A stretch of DNA of 64,000 nucleotides, taken from the NCBI GenBank assembly GCA_973895155.1, contig OZ316899.1, positions 8,432,001 to 8,496,000 of the forward strand, read 5' to 3'. The notes beneath the pieces are model-generated. The model did no database searches. It had not been told where the DNA came from and worked only from the letters and a program-made list of their open reading frames with translations. Below are positions 24,541 through 34,586 of the stretch, piece by piece (position 1 is the stretch's first letter; each line of letters starts with the position of its first letter). The translations under genes and the position numbers were made by a program. Origin of the DNA: Marsupella aquatica (Eukaryota; Marchantiophyta).

Positions 24541-24936
24541 GTCATTTAACACCGTTGGTTAAAATGACGGAAATACATTTTTTGTCATTTATCACCGTTG
24601 TCCAAAATGACCCAAATAAATTTTTGGTCATTTCAATCATTGTTCAGAGTGACTTTAATGGTGCTAAACACTGATTTATCATTGTTGTTATTAATTGCGT
24701 CATTTAAGACATGTGTCTAAATTGACCATTTAGGGAAATTGGGTCATTTTGGTCGCATCAGTCATTACAAACATTATACAAAATGACCCAAAAGTTAACA
24801 TTTTGTCATTTCAGTCTATTGGTCATTGTGGACAGTCATTCTCCTGTCATTCTTTTTGTGTCATTAGAAATTTTGGTCATTTATTCATCTCCGTCATTGG
24901 GTGATTGGTTATAAAGGGCCCTATTTTCTTCTAGTG
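24541..24936. repeat. Right terminal region of CACTA
   Basis: A dense set of GTCATTT / AAATGACC motifs in both orientations, like 7925-8660, ending in the inverted repeat TTTTCTTCTAGTG. It is followed directly by the GCA duplication and then gypsy integrase coding sequence. Confidence 0.9.
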
Positions 24937-25606
24937 GCATCTGGTTGTAGTTGAGACCTGAGCAATACCACGGGAACATAAGTAGGAAGCTGGCTCCCAG
25001 ATATGCGGGGCCCTATTGCATCATACGATGGGCCCACAAGGATAATCCGGTTTTGGTGGTGTTGGATACACCCAAGGAAATGGGCGTGGGCAAAAGCTAC
25101 CATGTTAGCCGGCTCAAGAAGTTTGTCAAAGACGATGATCCCAACTGGGATCAGGTCTTGCGTCCGAATGCCATGCTGGTGGAGGATGCTGAGGAGTTTG
25201 AGGTGGAGGCAATTCTGGACCCCTAGGCCTTCACTCCATGTAAAAGAAGTGGACCCCCTGCGATCGGGCCCTTTTCGTGTTTACCCCTTGTTATTTTTGT
25301 TTTACCATTAAAAGTTCCCCTATTACCGGTAATAATTATAATTATTAGTTTAAAATGAAGAAAAACTACCCTTTGAGCGTTCACACGTCCTCCATGTATT
25401 AGTTAAGACTGAGGGCCCAGGGTTTTGGACCACCATTACAAACGCAAATTGGGGAGGCGAATCTTAGAGTATTTGGTGAAGTGGGCTGGCTACGACCAGG
25501 CCGAGAGTACTTGGGAGCCAGAAGAAAATTTGGGTAATGCCTGAGAGATCCTTGGAAGCTATCGTAAGCGAAGCGGCCTACCGCCATTGTGAACTGGTAC
25601 AGGCAG
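24937..25606 (+). pseudogene. gypsy integrase C-terminus and chromodomain, split by a MITE
   Basis: The region resumes the integrase: LRPEQYHGNISRKLAPRYAG, then YHVSRLKKFV, then a linker to EFEVEAILD. The chromodomain continues after the MITE at 25431 with EYLVKWAGYDQAESTWEPEE and a terminal TGA. The chromodomain aromatic/acidic pattern (YLVKW-x-GY...TWEP) marks a chromovirus and is thought to steer integration to marked chromatin. The first stop after the CACTA junction falls at 24952 (TGA/TAG-rich), so the copy is also decayed here. Confidence 0.87.
25221..25422. mobile_element. hAT-like MITE in the gypsy chromodomain (202 bp)
   Basis: Flanked by 8-bp direct repeats TTCTGGAC (25213-25220) and TTTTGGAC (25423-25430), one mismatch apart. 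The ends are imperfect inverted repeats, CCCTAGGCC on the left and the complement CCCTGGGCC on the right. It carries no coding sequence and an AT-rich centre. The chromodomain frame runs on when the insert and one duplication are ignored. An 8-bp duplication points to the hAT superfamily. Confidence 0.8.
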
Positions 25607-25997
25607 CTGTAGCTACCTTTGTGAGTTGTATCCTAGTTTCACTCCTCTCGGCCTCTTAAGGATAAAGTCGGACTGCGTTGGTGCTAGAGGTTGTTGGGTG
25701 GCCGATTTACTTTTTGCGAGTGGAAGTCGACGGTGCCCGCTGGTTCAAACCAAAGGGGAGTACCCCAAGGGAAGGACAACGGGTCCGACGAGTTTGGAGT
25801 TAGCTTACCCGTTTGGACTGGCATCCTACTTGGATAAGTGGGATAGGTTAGAATTTCCTAAGTCTGGAATGCGCATACCAACCTGGTTTGCATCAGCCTT
25901 ATGGGCAAACCATTTGTTACCTCATAAAAATTTTAAGGCCCAAAGTGGTCTAGGCGTGTTGGAACGTTTACTGAGGTCACGCGGACGTGACCATTTT
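25607..25997 (+). other. gypsy 3' untranslated internal region
   Basis: Sequence between the chromodomain stop and the polypurine tract. An open frame of 124 codons (25626-26000) has no recognisable domain and runs into the tract, so I treat it as noncoding. Confidence 0.6.
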
Positions 25998-26007
25998 TAA
26001 GGGGGGA
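25998..26007 (+). other. Polypurine tract
   Basis: AAGGGGGGA lies immediately before the 3' LTR start TGCAAGTCGC. It is the expected primer for plus-strand DNA synthesis and fixes the 3' LTR boundary. Confidence 0.88.
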
Positions 26008-27468
26008 TGCAAGTCGCAGAACTCGACTACCTTAACACTTAGCTCCAGCGTCATTGACTCCGACGCTGAGCTCCCTTATGGTCCAGGCCCGGATAGGCCA
26101 TTCGGGGAGGACTTAGCATGGGGAGACTTATGGCCAATGAGACATGGCACTAGCGAGGCAAGGACCAAGCTAGGGACACATACTAAGGACTTGGACTAGC
26201 TGATAGCTGGTCGAGTCAAGGGGAAATGGGCCGGGCTCAAGGATGGCCGTCCGGATCTCCGGATGGACTTTGAGTTCTGGGGGCTTGAGTGTGAGCTCCT
26301 CTTGGGCCCAAGGCCAATGGAAGTGACGCCATGGGCAATGGACGCTTGGGGCGCAAGTTATGGCCTGATCCGGGTTGGGCCGGTTGGGGGCCCCGAGCGG
26401 CGATCAGACCTGAGGGCCTAGGCATGAGCACTCGGTTGGCCCGATCACAACGGGCTAAGCCACTCCGCTTGCAGATGCCTAACGGGAAAGTTATGGGCGT
26501 TGCGAGTTGGTGGCGCGCCCATGCATTATGCGAGATAGGATCCGGGTTGGGGGCCAAATGTTTAGGGACCAAAGCTGGTCCGGGGGTGGCAGGTCTCCAG
26601 AAGCATATATGAGGGGAGTGGTGTCTCCCTGGGGGCTAAGGGCGAGCCAAAGTCATGAGCCGCGGCGGTCGTGACACTATAAGAAACCGTCAAACGGAAA
26701 TGGCGATATCTTCCTAACAGGAAGTCTGTTGGAGGACTTCTTGGGTGCATTGGAAAGCTCTTGAGGAGGGCCACGCCCTCCTGGGCTCAAATGGGTCTGG
26801 GGGCGCCATGGGTTCTCGTGGTTTGCAGGTGTTAGCTCGCTCGCTTGCCAAATCCTGCCGAAGAACAGCCAAGCCGCGTTCAGTCTCCCAAGGGAGCTTG
26901 CGTTGGGGAGGCAAGGCCAAGTAGGTGTGGAGGCTGAGATCCAAGGGTGCTTGGCCCCTAGACCATCAGTGGGGCAAACCGGGAGTTGGTTGCTAGAGTC
27001 GGGGCCGTTCTGGTCCCGGCGTGTTGGGACAAGCTAAGCTATTTGGGCCATGAGCATGTCCTGAGGTCAAGGCGGTAAGTTGGTGATGGATAGGTACGAG
27101 GGGGAACCCGGGCTGCGCCCAAGGAAGAAGTTGTTCTGAACAAACAGTGGGCGTGGGTTCTGGTTCCGGCTTATGGCTGACCTATTTACCAATGTCTGTT
27201 GAGCTTGAGTTAGGATGCTAGACTTGGCGAGTTCTAGATAATGAAGGGTCACTTACCGAGGTGCTTGGTTGCTTGTGCAGACAATGAGGGCCGTTGAGTA
27301 GCGGTCGTGTAGGTGAGCAAGTGCGGCTTCGTATGGGAGGGGCCGCGGGTGGTGCAAGGGGCACTAGGGTGCTTGCTCGAGGTATTCAGTGGAGACGTTC
27401 GGGCACCAAGGGCACTTAGGCGTGAGTGTTGGGATTGGTGAGGGCGCTGGGTGGCAAGGTCCACCACA
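26008..27468 (+). repeat. 3' LTR of the gypsy element
   Basis: About 1.46 kb, TGCAAGTCGC ... GGTCCACCACA, matching 1590-3068. It ends CA, then enters LINE ORF2 (ATG at 27478). It lacks the 12-bp and about 18-bp extra pieces of the 5' copy. Confidence 0.9.
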
Positions 27469-28198
27469 AGTGAGAAATGGATCCTTTTTGGACCTTTGCA
27501 TCCTGGAACGTTTGTGGGCTGTGTGATCCTAATCGGAAGCACATTGTGAAGGACTGGATTCGTTCTCTCCATTGTCCACTTATGGCTTTGGCATTACAGG
27601 AGGTGAAAGCTGATCAATTTCATTTAGATCTTGCATTGCGGGCTATTTTTCCAGGATATCAGTGTTTCTCATCTGCTCCTGACGAGGGGAAGGAAGGTTC
27701 AGCTATTATGAGGGTATGGCACCCGTGACAGAAAACAGGTTTCCTGGGAGCACCAAAATTTTTCCTGTTACCAGCAAAAAATTATTGTTACCATGGAAAA
27801 ATGACAATCAAATTTTTTTTCTAAAAAGTCACATTTTTCCAAAAAAATTAATTACAACATTTTTTGGCTGGTTTTGGGCGCCAGCAAAAAAAACATTTTT
27901 TTTCCTGTTAACAGTTTTTGTTTCCTGTTACCAGTTTTTGTTTGCTATTACTGTTTGCTGTTTGCTATCATTTGTAAATACCTCCTATTATGATGCATCC
28001 ATCAATGAAGGTTATTGCTACTGGACAGGTGGATAAAGGCAGAGCAGTGTGGGTACAGGTGGAACATGAGAAAGGGAACTTTGGGTTGATGAGTATCTAT
28101 GCTCTGAATTGTTCTCGTGAGCGTGTCCTACTATGGAATGAAATTAAGGAAGTACTTCCGCATGATAGATGGATTCTATGTGGAGATTTCAATATCCT
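27469..28198 (+). pseudogene. LINE ORF2 endonuclease fragment, interrupted by a MITE and cut off at 28198
   Basis: The apurinic-type endonuclease at the start of LINE ORF2: ATG at 27478, FASWNVCGLCDPN (catalytic Asn region), LALQEVKADQF (Glu), then after the MITE GRAVWVQVEHEKGNFGL and DRWILCGDFNI. The intact sister LINE continues through SDH and an RT domain. Here similarity stops abruptly at 28196-28198, where copia-linked sequence begins, and I do not find the rest of this ORF2 in the window. The piece belongs with the ORF1 at 1-1589. Confidence 0.88.
27711..27984. mobile_element. hAT-like MITE in LINE ORF2 (274 bp)
   Basis: Flanked by a perfect 8-bp duplication CTATTATG (27703-27710 and 27985-27992). 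The ends are weak inverted repeats (AGGGTAT left, complement GAGGTAT right). The interior is AT-rich, with repeated TTTCCTGTTACCAG/TTTTTGTTTCCTG motifs near both ends. The LINE endonuclease frame is continuous across the site when the insert is ignored. No coding sequence. Confidence 0.88.
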
Positions 28199-28680
28199 AG
28201 TTTTGTTTTGACTAATATGTTTCCTATGAGTATGGTTATACTGTGTCTATACTATACGACTGAGTTGGGTCTTTAATTTTCTCCAAGATGAGTTCTTGAG
28301 GTTCGTAAGGTCTTCAGCGTAAGTCGTCGGGGTGGGAGCTTGGCGTATGAGTGGTGTATTGTTAGGATGTCCAATCGAGTCGTCAGGTGCAGCTCGATTC
28401 GTTGTGTTGTTCCGTGTCTTTGAACATCCGTCTCTCAGGTGAGTCGCCTTCGCACCTTATTGTGGCCTTTGTGGTGGTGGCTTGTTAAGTGTTGGCGATC
28501 TGCATCACAATAACGGTGATGGACAAAGAAGGAAAGAAGATGAAGTGAAATGTATGAACGGAGTTGTGAACCTCTAGTATGGGCTGTTGCTGTTGGGTCC
28601 GTTCGTCATTAGTTGGATTTTGCGTGCTGGCATTTGCAGTTTATGTGCTTTTTGTTAAGGATTGTATGTCCTGGCTTTCT
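28199..28680 (-). other. copia 3' noncoding region
   Basis: Sequence between the last RNase H-like coding (ending about 28680) and the junction with LINE ORF2. It probably contains 3' UTR and LTR remnants; I could not pair it with a second copy. Confidence 0.45.
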
Positions 28681-30389
28681 TGGAGTAATATGGATAGCTT
28701 TTTCATACCTATTCCAGCGACGTGGTCTCTATGAGTTCCAGCAGGTAGAGGTTTTGTGAATATATCTGCCCTGTTATCCTGTGATCAAATCCATTCTACT
28801 TGTATGTTCTTGCCTTGCTGTTCTTACGTAAAGAAGAACTTGGGATCAATACGCTTGGTTCTTTTGGTTGTCATAATGCCGTTGACGATTTGGTCTATGC
28901 AGGCTTTGTTATCCTCATAGATTATTGTGGGTTTGGTTATCTTCGACTTTCCCGTGCTGGTCCTGATGTGGTTAATGATACTTCGTAACCATAGGGCTTC
29001 TCTGCATGCCTCGTATAATGCTATGACTTCAGAATGATTTGATGATGTGGTTGTCATCGTTTGCTTTGTGCTACGCCAAGATATTGCAGTCGTGCCTTGC
29101 AAGAAGACATAGCCAGTTTGAGATTTTGAGTCTTGGGGGTCAGATAAGTATCCAGTGTCTGTGTATCCGATAAGGTTGTCGGGGCTGTCTTTCGAGAAGA
29201 AAAGGCCCAGGTCGGGGGTGCCTTGGAGGTACCTAAATATCCTTTTGATGCCATTCCAGTGGCGGATTGTCGGTTGTGCGCTGTGTCTTGCAAGGAGACT
29301 AACTGAGAATGAGATATCAGGCCGTGTGTGATTTGCTAGGTACATTAGCGCTCCCACAGCAGATAGATAGGGTTTTTCCAAGCCTAATATAGGTTCGTGA
29401 TCTTGTCTGCGTCTGAACATATCTTTTGCTGGGTCAAGGGACCGGAGTTCCATTGGTGTGGAGACCGGGTGTGATAGGTGCATGTTGAACTGTTTGATAA
29501 TCTTTTGTGTGTATGTTGATTGGTAGATAAAGGTGCCATTCTGGAGGTGCTCAAATTGTAATCCTAAGCAATATGTTGGTTCGCCCAGGTCTTTCATTTC
29601 GAACACTCCTTTCAGGGTTCTGATAGTCTCTTTGATAATTGTGGGTGTCCCAAACAGGTTCACATCGTCGACGTACAGTGCTAATATAATGAATTCGTCG
29701 TTCCTTTGTTTGATAAAGAGACATGGGGCAATATTGTTGTTGGTGAATCCAAGGTTGATCATCTCTATTTTAAACTTCTTGTACCACATTTTTCTGCTCT
29801 GTTTAAGGCCATTTATGGAGCGTAATACTTTTACGGCTAATGTCGGTTTGTCAGATCCTGTATTTCCAGGGGTTTTCTTATGCTTGTCTTGTGTATGTCC
29901 ACTGTGCATAAGGAGCATTTTAACCGTTTCATCAGGTATGATCTTTCGTATACCCAACTTGATATCTGGGCTCAGGTTCTGGTACGTCTCCCCTTGAGTA
30001 TAGTGTTTCACTCTCTGGATCAATTTGTGAGGTGCTTTCATGTAAATGTCTGTGTCCAGAGTGCCATAAAGGTACGCAATTACCACGTCCATTAAATTGT
30101 TGATAAGTTTATGTTGTATGGAGAAAGTAATAAGGTATCTGTATGTGATCGCGTCCATGACGGGTGAATATGTGAGGTCATAATCCCTGCTTGGTATTTG
30201 TGTATACCCTTTGGCTACTAGTCTTGCTCTGTATCTTATTACTTCTCCTTTCGCATTCCGTTTTCTAATGAATGTGAATCGGGATTCTGTGTAGTTGTTA
30301 CCTGTGGTGCCGGTATAAGTGGTCCGAAGACCTGTCTTTTGATGAGGGCGTCCATCTCCGTGTTGATGGCCTCTTGCCATTTCGGCCAA
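28680..30389 (-). pseudogene. copia reverse transcriptase and RNase H
   Basis: The RT begins with YRARLVAKGYTQIPSRDYD and includes the palm motif LALYVDDVNLFG with the YVDD box intact. RNase H follows with GYTDTGYLSDPQ, SWRSTKQTMTTTSS and IIYEDNKACIDQI. The main frame stops at 28824. In the same frame, after further stops, ADIFTKPLPAG marks the C-terminus near 28760. The domain order and motifs are clear; the stops make it inactive. Upstream, 30390-31030 carries the linker between integrase and RT in broken frames. Confidence 0.9.
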
Positions 30390-31032
30390 TCTGTTCTTTG
30401 TTGAGCTTCTTTCATAGTAAGTGGGTCTGGTGTATCACTTTCTATTTCTTGTGCTATATGATATACAAACTTTTTGTTTATTTCTGTGGTCTGTCGTTGG
30501 TATATCTGGCCAGTGTTTTGATATTTGATCGAGATTTCTTCATTATCGTGGCTTTGGGAGTTTGTTGGTGCTGAGTGTACGATACTTAATGTTGTGACAG
30601 GATTTGTAGCCGGGGTTCTTTTCTGTCATGGATGGTTGTCTTTTGCTCCTGGGGGTCTTCCCCGTTTTGCTCTCGGTGCTGTTTCAGAAGCGGGGGTCTT
30701 GGAGGTCTGCACTCGTGCAGGTACATTGGCTGCTTCTACATGTGACCTGGTCACGTTCGCTGCATCATTGAATGAGTCTGGAATTTTCTCTAGCATCTCA
30801 TTGAGGTGGATGATTCGTCTGACTTCTTCATCTGCTCTTTTGGTTCTTGGGTCTTGGTGGATGAGGTTTAGATTATTCCAATTGAGGTTCTGTTGGATCT
30901 GGTTGTATAATGTTGCGTCTGTTGATAGTGTTGGGAATTTGTCTTCGTAGAAATGGCAGTCTTGGTGTCGAGCTTTGAATAGATTTGATGTGGTAGGTTC
31001 AAGGTATCGGATAATGGATGTGGAATCAAATC

Positions 31033-32316
31033 CTACATATATGTCGGGGTGTCTAGGGGGGCAATTTTTGTCCTTTTAGGTCCTAAGGTTGGGACCATAA
31101 CTTTGCATCCGAATATTCGTAAGTGTGATAAATCCGGTGGCGTTCCTAATGCCAAATGATATGGGGTCTTTGAGTTATATGTAGACGGTCTATATTTGAG
31201 TAGTGTTGATGCATGTAGGATAGCATGTCCCCAGGCGGATAGTGGTAAGTTCGAGTGCATTAACATTGGTCTTGCAACCATTTGTAGTCGTTTAATAACC
31301 AATTCGGCTATGCCATTTTGGAAGTGTACATGTGGGACTGAGTATTGGGTATCGATTCCAGCTGCCCAGCAGAAGTCATCGAAGGCTTTCGAAGTGAATT
31401 CTCCTGCTCCATTGACTCTTAGTATACGTGTGGGGTGCTCAGGGAACTGAGCTCTTAATTTTAAAATGTGGGCCAATATTCTTGCAAAGACCAAGTTGCG
31501 TGTTGAGAGTAGGGAGATCTGTGACCATTTAGTTGAGGAGTCAATGAGTACTAGGAAGTACTTGAATGGGCCACTAGGAGGGTCAATAGGGCCGCAGATA
31601 TCCGCATTGAGTTGTTCTAAGAAGTTGGGGATTTTATATTTGGTTTTCGGGATCGATGGGCGTGTTATCATTTTGCCTTGCGAGCAGGCCATACATTGTG
31701 TCTTCCTGGCATTGGGTTTGGCCATCTTGGGGATTCCTGTGGAGTCTCTGATAATTCTGCTGTACATGTTAGTTCCAGGGTGACCGAGTCTGCAATGCCA
31801 GGTATGTGTTATGTCGGATGTGTTTTGTTCGATGTTGTATGCTTGGATAGGAGCTGCATATAGGCCAGGTGGTATTAAGGGTAATATCTCCAAAATTTGT
31901 GGTATGCCTTCCTTGTCTTGGAGTATTTGTAGGGTTTCGGTTTCACCTTGTTTTTTTGTTCTCAATTGATATTGATTAGCGCGTATGTCTTGGAAGCTGA
32001 TCAGGTTTTGTGTAGCTGTTGGGGCATATATTGCAGCTGCTATATCTATTTTGGTTCCTCCTGGGAGTAGAATTTTTGCTTTACCTTTGCCTTCTTCGAT
32101 TTGGTTGGGTCCGGCGATTGTAGTTAGTGTTCTCGAGGATGGGGTGATATATTTGAAGTATTTATTATGTTTTAGTATCGTATGTGAGGTTCCGCTGTCG
32201 ATGATGCCTATATTGGGGTCATTAAATGGTGAGTGCTGCAGGTTTGGTGTGGCTGTATGTGTTTCTATTTGAACTTTGGTTTCTTTGTATGCTGCGATGT
32301 CCTCTTCGATTTCCAT
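31033..32316 (-). pseudogene. copia protease and integrase
   Basis: The protease motif IIDSGTSHTIL (DSG) lies near 32200. A pre-integrase zinc region HTWHCRLGHPG and CMAC is followed by the DDE core: ADICGPI (Asp), then VNGAGEF and NGIAELVIKRL (Glu). The second core Asp, normally in D-N-A/G-GEF, reads Asn-Gly here (RVNGAGEF), so a catalytic residue is missing. The frame is open for 427 codons. Confidence 0.9.
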
Positions 32317-32393
32317 GTAGTTGCCTTGTGGAGTGTGTCTCGTTTGGTTTCTTTCATTAGTATATCATTGTGCCTCCTAGTCTGATGCTTTGC

Positions 32394-33255
32394 AGTCTTT
32401 CCTAATGTGGCCTATCTTGCCGCATCTATAACATAGTTTTTGATGGTTGCTTGTGGTCTTGTTTTGGAGGTTTCACCATCTTCCCCTGCCTGAGTTCGGT
32501 CCACGTTTCCATGTGTTGCGAGGTGGTAGGAACGTACGACTGCTCGACGGGTGGTATCGTCCTTGTCCCCTGAATTTTCCTCTTCCTCCCCTATATGTTG
32601 TTCGGCCTCCATTGTTTCCTTGTCTGTCGTCGTTATAGCTGCCATAATTTGCTTCTGGCCGATGGGGTGGTGGATCAGATCCTGCTGGTCTTTTTCTTGC
32701 ATTATGAAGTGCTACGATTTGTTGTTTCTCTTCCACTAATAAGTGGGCTATAAGGTCCGAATAAGTCATAAAATTCATATTTCGGTATTGGGTTCCCAGT
32801 GCTATGTTGGCTTCTGGGAATGTTGACAATGTTTTGTCAATTCGGTCGTTATCGTTTACTAGGTGGCCACACATTTCAAGTTGAGATGTAATTCTAAATA
32901 ATGCGCTGTTATAGTTTGCGATTGATGTGTGGTCCATGACTCGCAGGTTATGCCAGTCCCTTCGTGCTTTGGGGAGCCATATTTCTCTCATATGATCAAA
33001 TCTTGATTTGAGTTGGTCCCATAGCTTTCGTGGGTTTACCTCATTCATATATTCATTCTTCAGTTGTGGTGATAGGTGTTGTCTCAACAGGAATGCAGCT
33101 TTAGCTTTCTGTTTCAGAGTTAGATTTGCATCTGTATATAGTGTGTCGTCCAACTCTTGGGATGCAAAATATGTTTCGACATTTGTTATCCATGTCAAAT
33201 AATTTGAACCATTGACTTTTAGTGCCGGCCAGAGCAGTTTCTCGACTGTATTCAT
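32394..33255 (-). pseudogene. copia gag with CCHC knuckle
   Basis: Starts at ATG 33255 (MNTVEKLLWPALKVNGSNYL), the usual copia gag opening, followed by a UBN2-like helical region with LWDQLKSRFDH. An RGG-rich basic part (GGRGKFRGQGRYH) precedes a knuckle CYRCGKIGHIRKDC, which lies at about 32394-32440 in another frame. The main ORF is 260 codons. A related, more decayed gag occurs at 47610-48370. Confidence 0.9.
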
Positions 33256-33300
33256 CGTCGATTATATATTGGAGGCCGACTTGATGTCTTCTATAATTGT

Positions 33301-33482
33301 AATATTTTGCACATTGTTGGTTGCGGATCGGAATTTGATTTAATTTTGTCTCTGTCTTGTCTCAATCGTGTTTGATCTTGGCATTCACTTTGGATTTCTA
33401 TTGGGTCTTTGATGTGCGAAAGAAAGGGATAAAAGAAATGGAGACTACGCATCTAAGAGATTGACTACTATGAGTAGGTAAA
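33301..33482. other. Junction between copia and the ORF-bearing element
   Basis: About 180 bp with no recognisable coding or repeat. It should contain the copia 5' leader end and the start of the next element, but neither boundary is evident. Confidence 0.4.
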
Positions 33483-34182
33483 ACAAATTCTGGAATCTGC
33501 TTGGTGGGTCAAGATTGGTAGTCTGGATCGCAATCAAGAAACTCGACCACGCGGACTACCTCAAGGAGCATCAGTTGGAGCAGTTTTCTCACTTGCTATG
33601 GAGACCGTGCGCGGCCGGGCCCAAGGAGATTTGTGAGTTCATCTCCAATTTTGACACTGACGCATCGACCACCAAGGTTTCAGGACAGACCTTATCACTT
33701 ACAAAGCATCGGATGGCACAGATCTTCTGCCTGCCAACCGGGCCGGTGCCGGTTGAACTCCGAATTCGGGATAAGGAGTATACACCTCGGCACTTCAAAC
33801 CCGAAGGTAAGACGGACAACGGATACAAGCAGGGGTCGTGCACCAACTTAATCTACATGGAGCGGCTTAACTTCATACGGACTACCCTACACATGATTGA
33901 GCCACGATCCGAGATCTCCCTCTGCATGATCGTGCAGGTGGAACAGTACAAACGGCGGAACTGGGCCCAATTCTTTTACCAAAGGTTCTCGGGGGAGCTT
34001 AAGCGGGCTCAGGGAGGTATGGCTATTGGGGGGAAGACTTACTTGGGAAGTCATATCGCCATCATCCTTGCCTGGTACAAGGCACGGCGGGAGGCCAGAG
34101 GAAAGAATATGGCCACCTCAGCCCCGACTAATGTCACCCCCGCTCCAAGGGAGGCATCCCTGAGCGAGCGGACTATCGTGCC
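33483..34182 (+). pseudogene. N-terminal 'LPTG-domain' half of the ORF in element D
   Basis: An open frame of about 230 codons with no identified start codon; the frame opens after a TAA at about 33480. It reads WIAIKKLDHADYLKEH, HLLWRPCAAGPKEICEFISN, KHRMAQIFCLPTGPVPVEL, then a helix-rich part ending in WYKARREARG. The pattern of a helical start, EF/FI-x-N, a short beta strand and an 'LPTG' turn resembles the domain annotated as putative plant transposon protein or plant-mobile-domain-like. The same pattern is seen at 56770-57430 and, more diverged, at 34690-35140. Function is unknown. Element A interrupts the ORF at 34183 and the frame continues at 38210. Confidence 0.6.
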
Positions 34183-34309
34183 TGTGAGTAGTGGGTAATA
34201 CCAAAAAACTGAAATTATTGAAAAAATTTGAACTTTTTACGGTTTACAAACCTGCTGTTGCTATTAAAGTGCCAAGTGTAAACCTTATTCCAACTTAGTT
34301 ACGAGTACT

Positions 34310-34420
34310 CTATTATGCGTTTATGCGTATACGAGTTACGGGTTTACGGGTTTACGGGTTACGCCAATACGGGTTACGGCCTACGCCTTACGCATTTAAG
34401 GAAAGTGTACGTTACGGCGC
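34310..34420 (+). repeat. TTACGG-rich short repeat tract (element A, left)
   Basis: Irregular repeats of TTACGGGT, TTTACGGGT and TACGCC. A related tract of TTACGG/TTTTACG lies at 37208-37290, and its inverted counterpart in element B at 60262-60310. Confidence 0.85.
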
Positions 34421-34586
34421 TACGGCTAACTTTGCAATGGGACTTAGCAACGGATCGGGGACTTCATACCTTGATAGGAATCAAGCATAGAGTTCAGGCG
34501 CTCACTCCTGTCTTTTCACCACCCCTATTCACTTGCTCTTTCCCTTTGAAAGCAACCTTTGGAGCACGCAAATCACTGTCGCAGCT

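Larger units (their letters stand above)
7919..24936 (-). mobile_element. CACTA (En/Spm) DNA transposon, about 17.0 kb
   Basis: The element starts CACTAGTAGAAAA (7919) and ends TTTTCTTCTAGTG (24936), giving terminal inverted repeats of about 13 bp with one mismatch. A perfect 3-bp target duplication GCA (7916-7918 and 24937-24939) flanks it, as expected for CACTA elements. The gypsy integrase frame continues across the insertion when the element and one GCA are ignored. Coding is on the minus strand: PHD-finger ORF, tnp2 transposase, then a tnpA-like gene. The outer parts are noncoding subterminal repeat DNA, 0.74 kb on the left and about 4 kb on the right. Confidence 0.97.
1590..27468 (+). 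mobile_element. Ty3/gypsy chromovirus with a nested CACTA element and MITE
   Basis: A complete but defective LTR retrotransposon. Its order is 5' LTR, initiator-Met PBS, gag with CCHC knuckle, protease, RT, RNase H, integrase, chromodomain, polypurine tract and 3' LTR. The integrase C-terminus is split by the CACTA transposon (7919-24936) and the chromodomain by a MITE (25221-25422); the internal region is otherwise about 5.7 kb. It lies between ORF1 and ORF2 of a LINE. I see no clean 5-bp target duplication (TGGAG on the left against AGTGA or GTGAG on the right). Many stops and frameshifts make it non-autonomous. The two LTRs differ by scattered substitutions and small indels, so the insertion is not recent. 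Confidence 0.93.
28199..33300 (-). mobile_element. Ty1/copia retrotransposon on the minus strand, LTRs not identified
   Basis: Gag, protease, integrase, RT and RNase H lie in copia order (integrase before RT) from 33255 down to about 28680. The left noncoding 28199-28680 could hold a 3' LTR, but I find no matching copy beyond gag at 33256-33480 and no Met-tRNA PBS there. The 5' end therefore seems truncated or replaced. Several frame changes and stops are present. Confidence 0.88.

Noticed and set aside
1585-27475. 5-bp target duplication for the gypsy element
   Set aside because: TGGAG on the left and AGTGA/GTGAG on the right do not match well enough to claim.
33256-33480. 5' LTR and Met-tRNA primer site of the minus-strand copia
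   Set aside because: No complement of TGGTATCAGAGC and no match to 28199-28680 seen.
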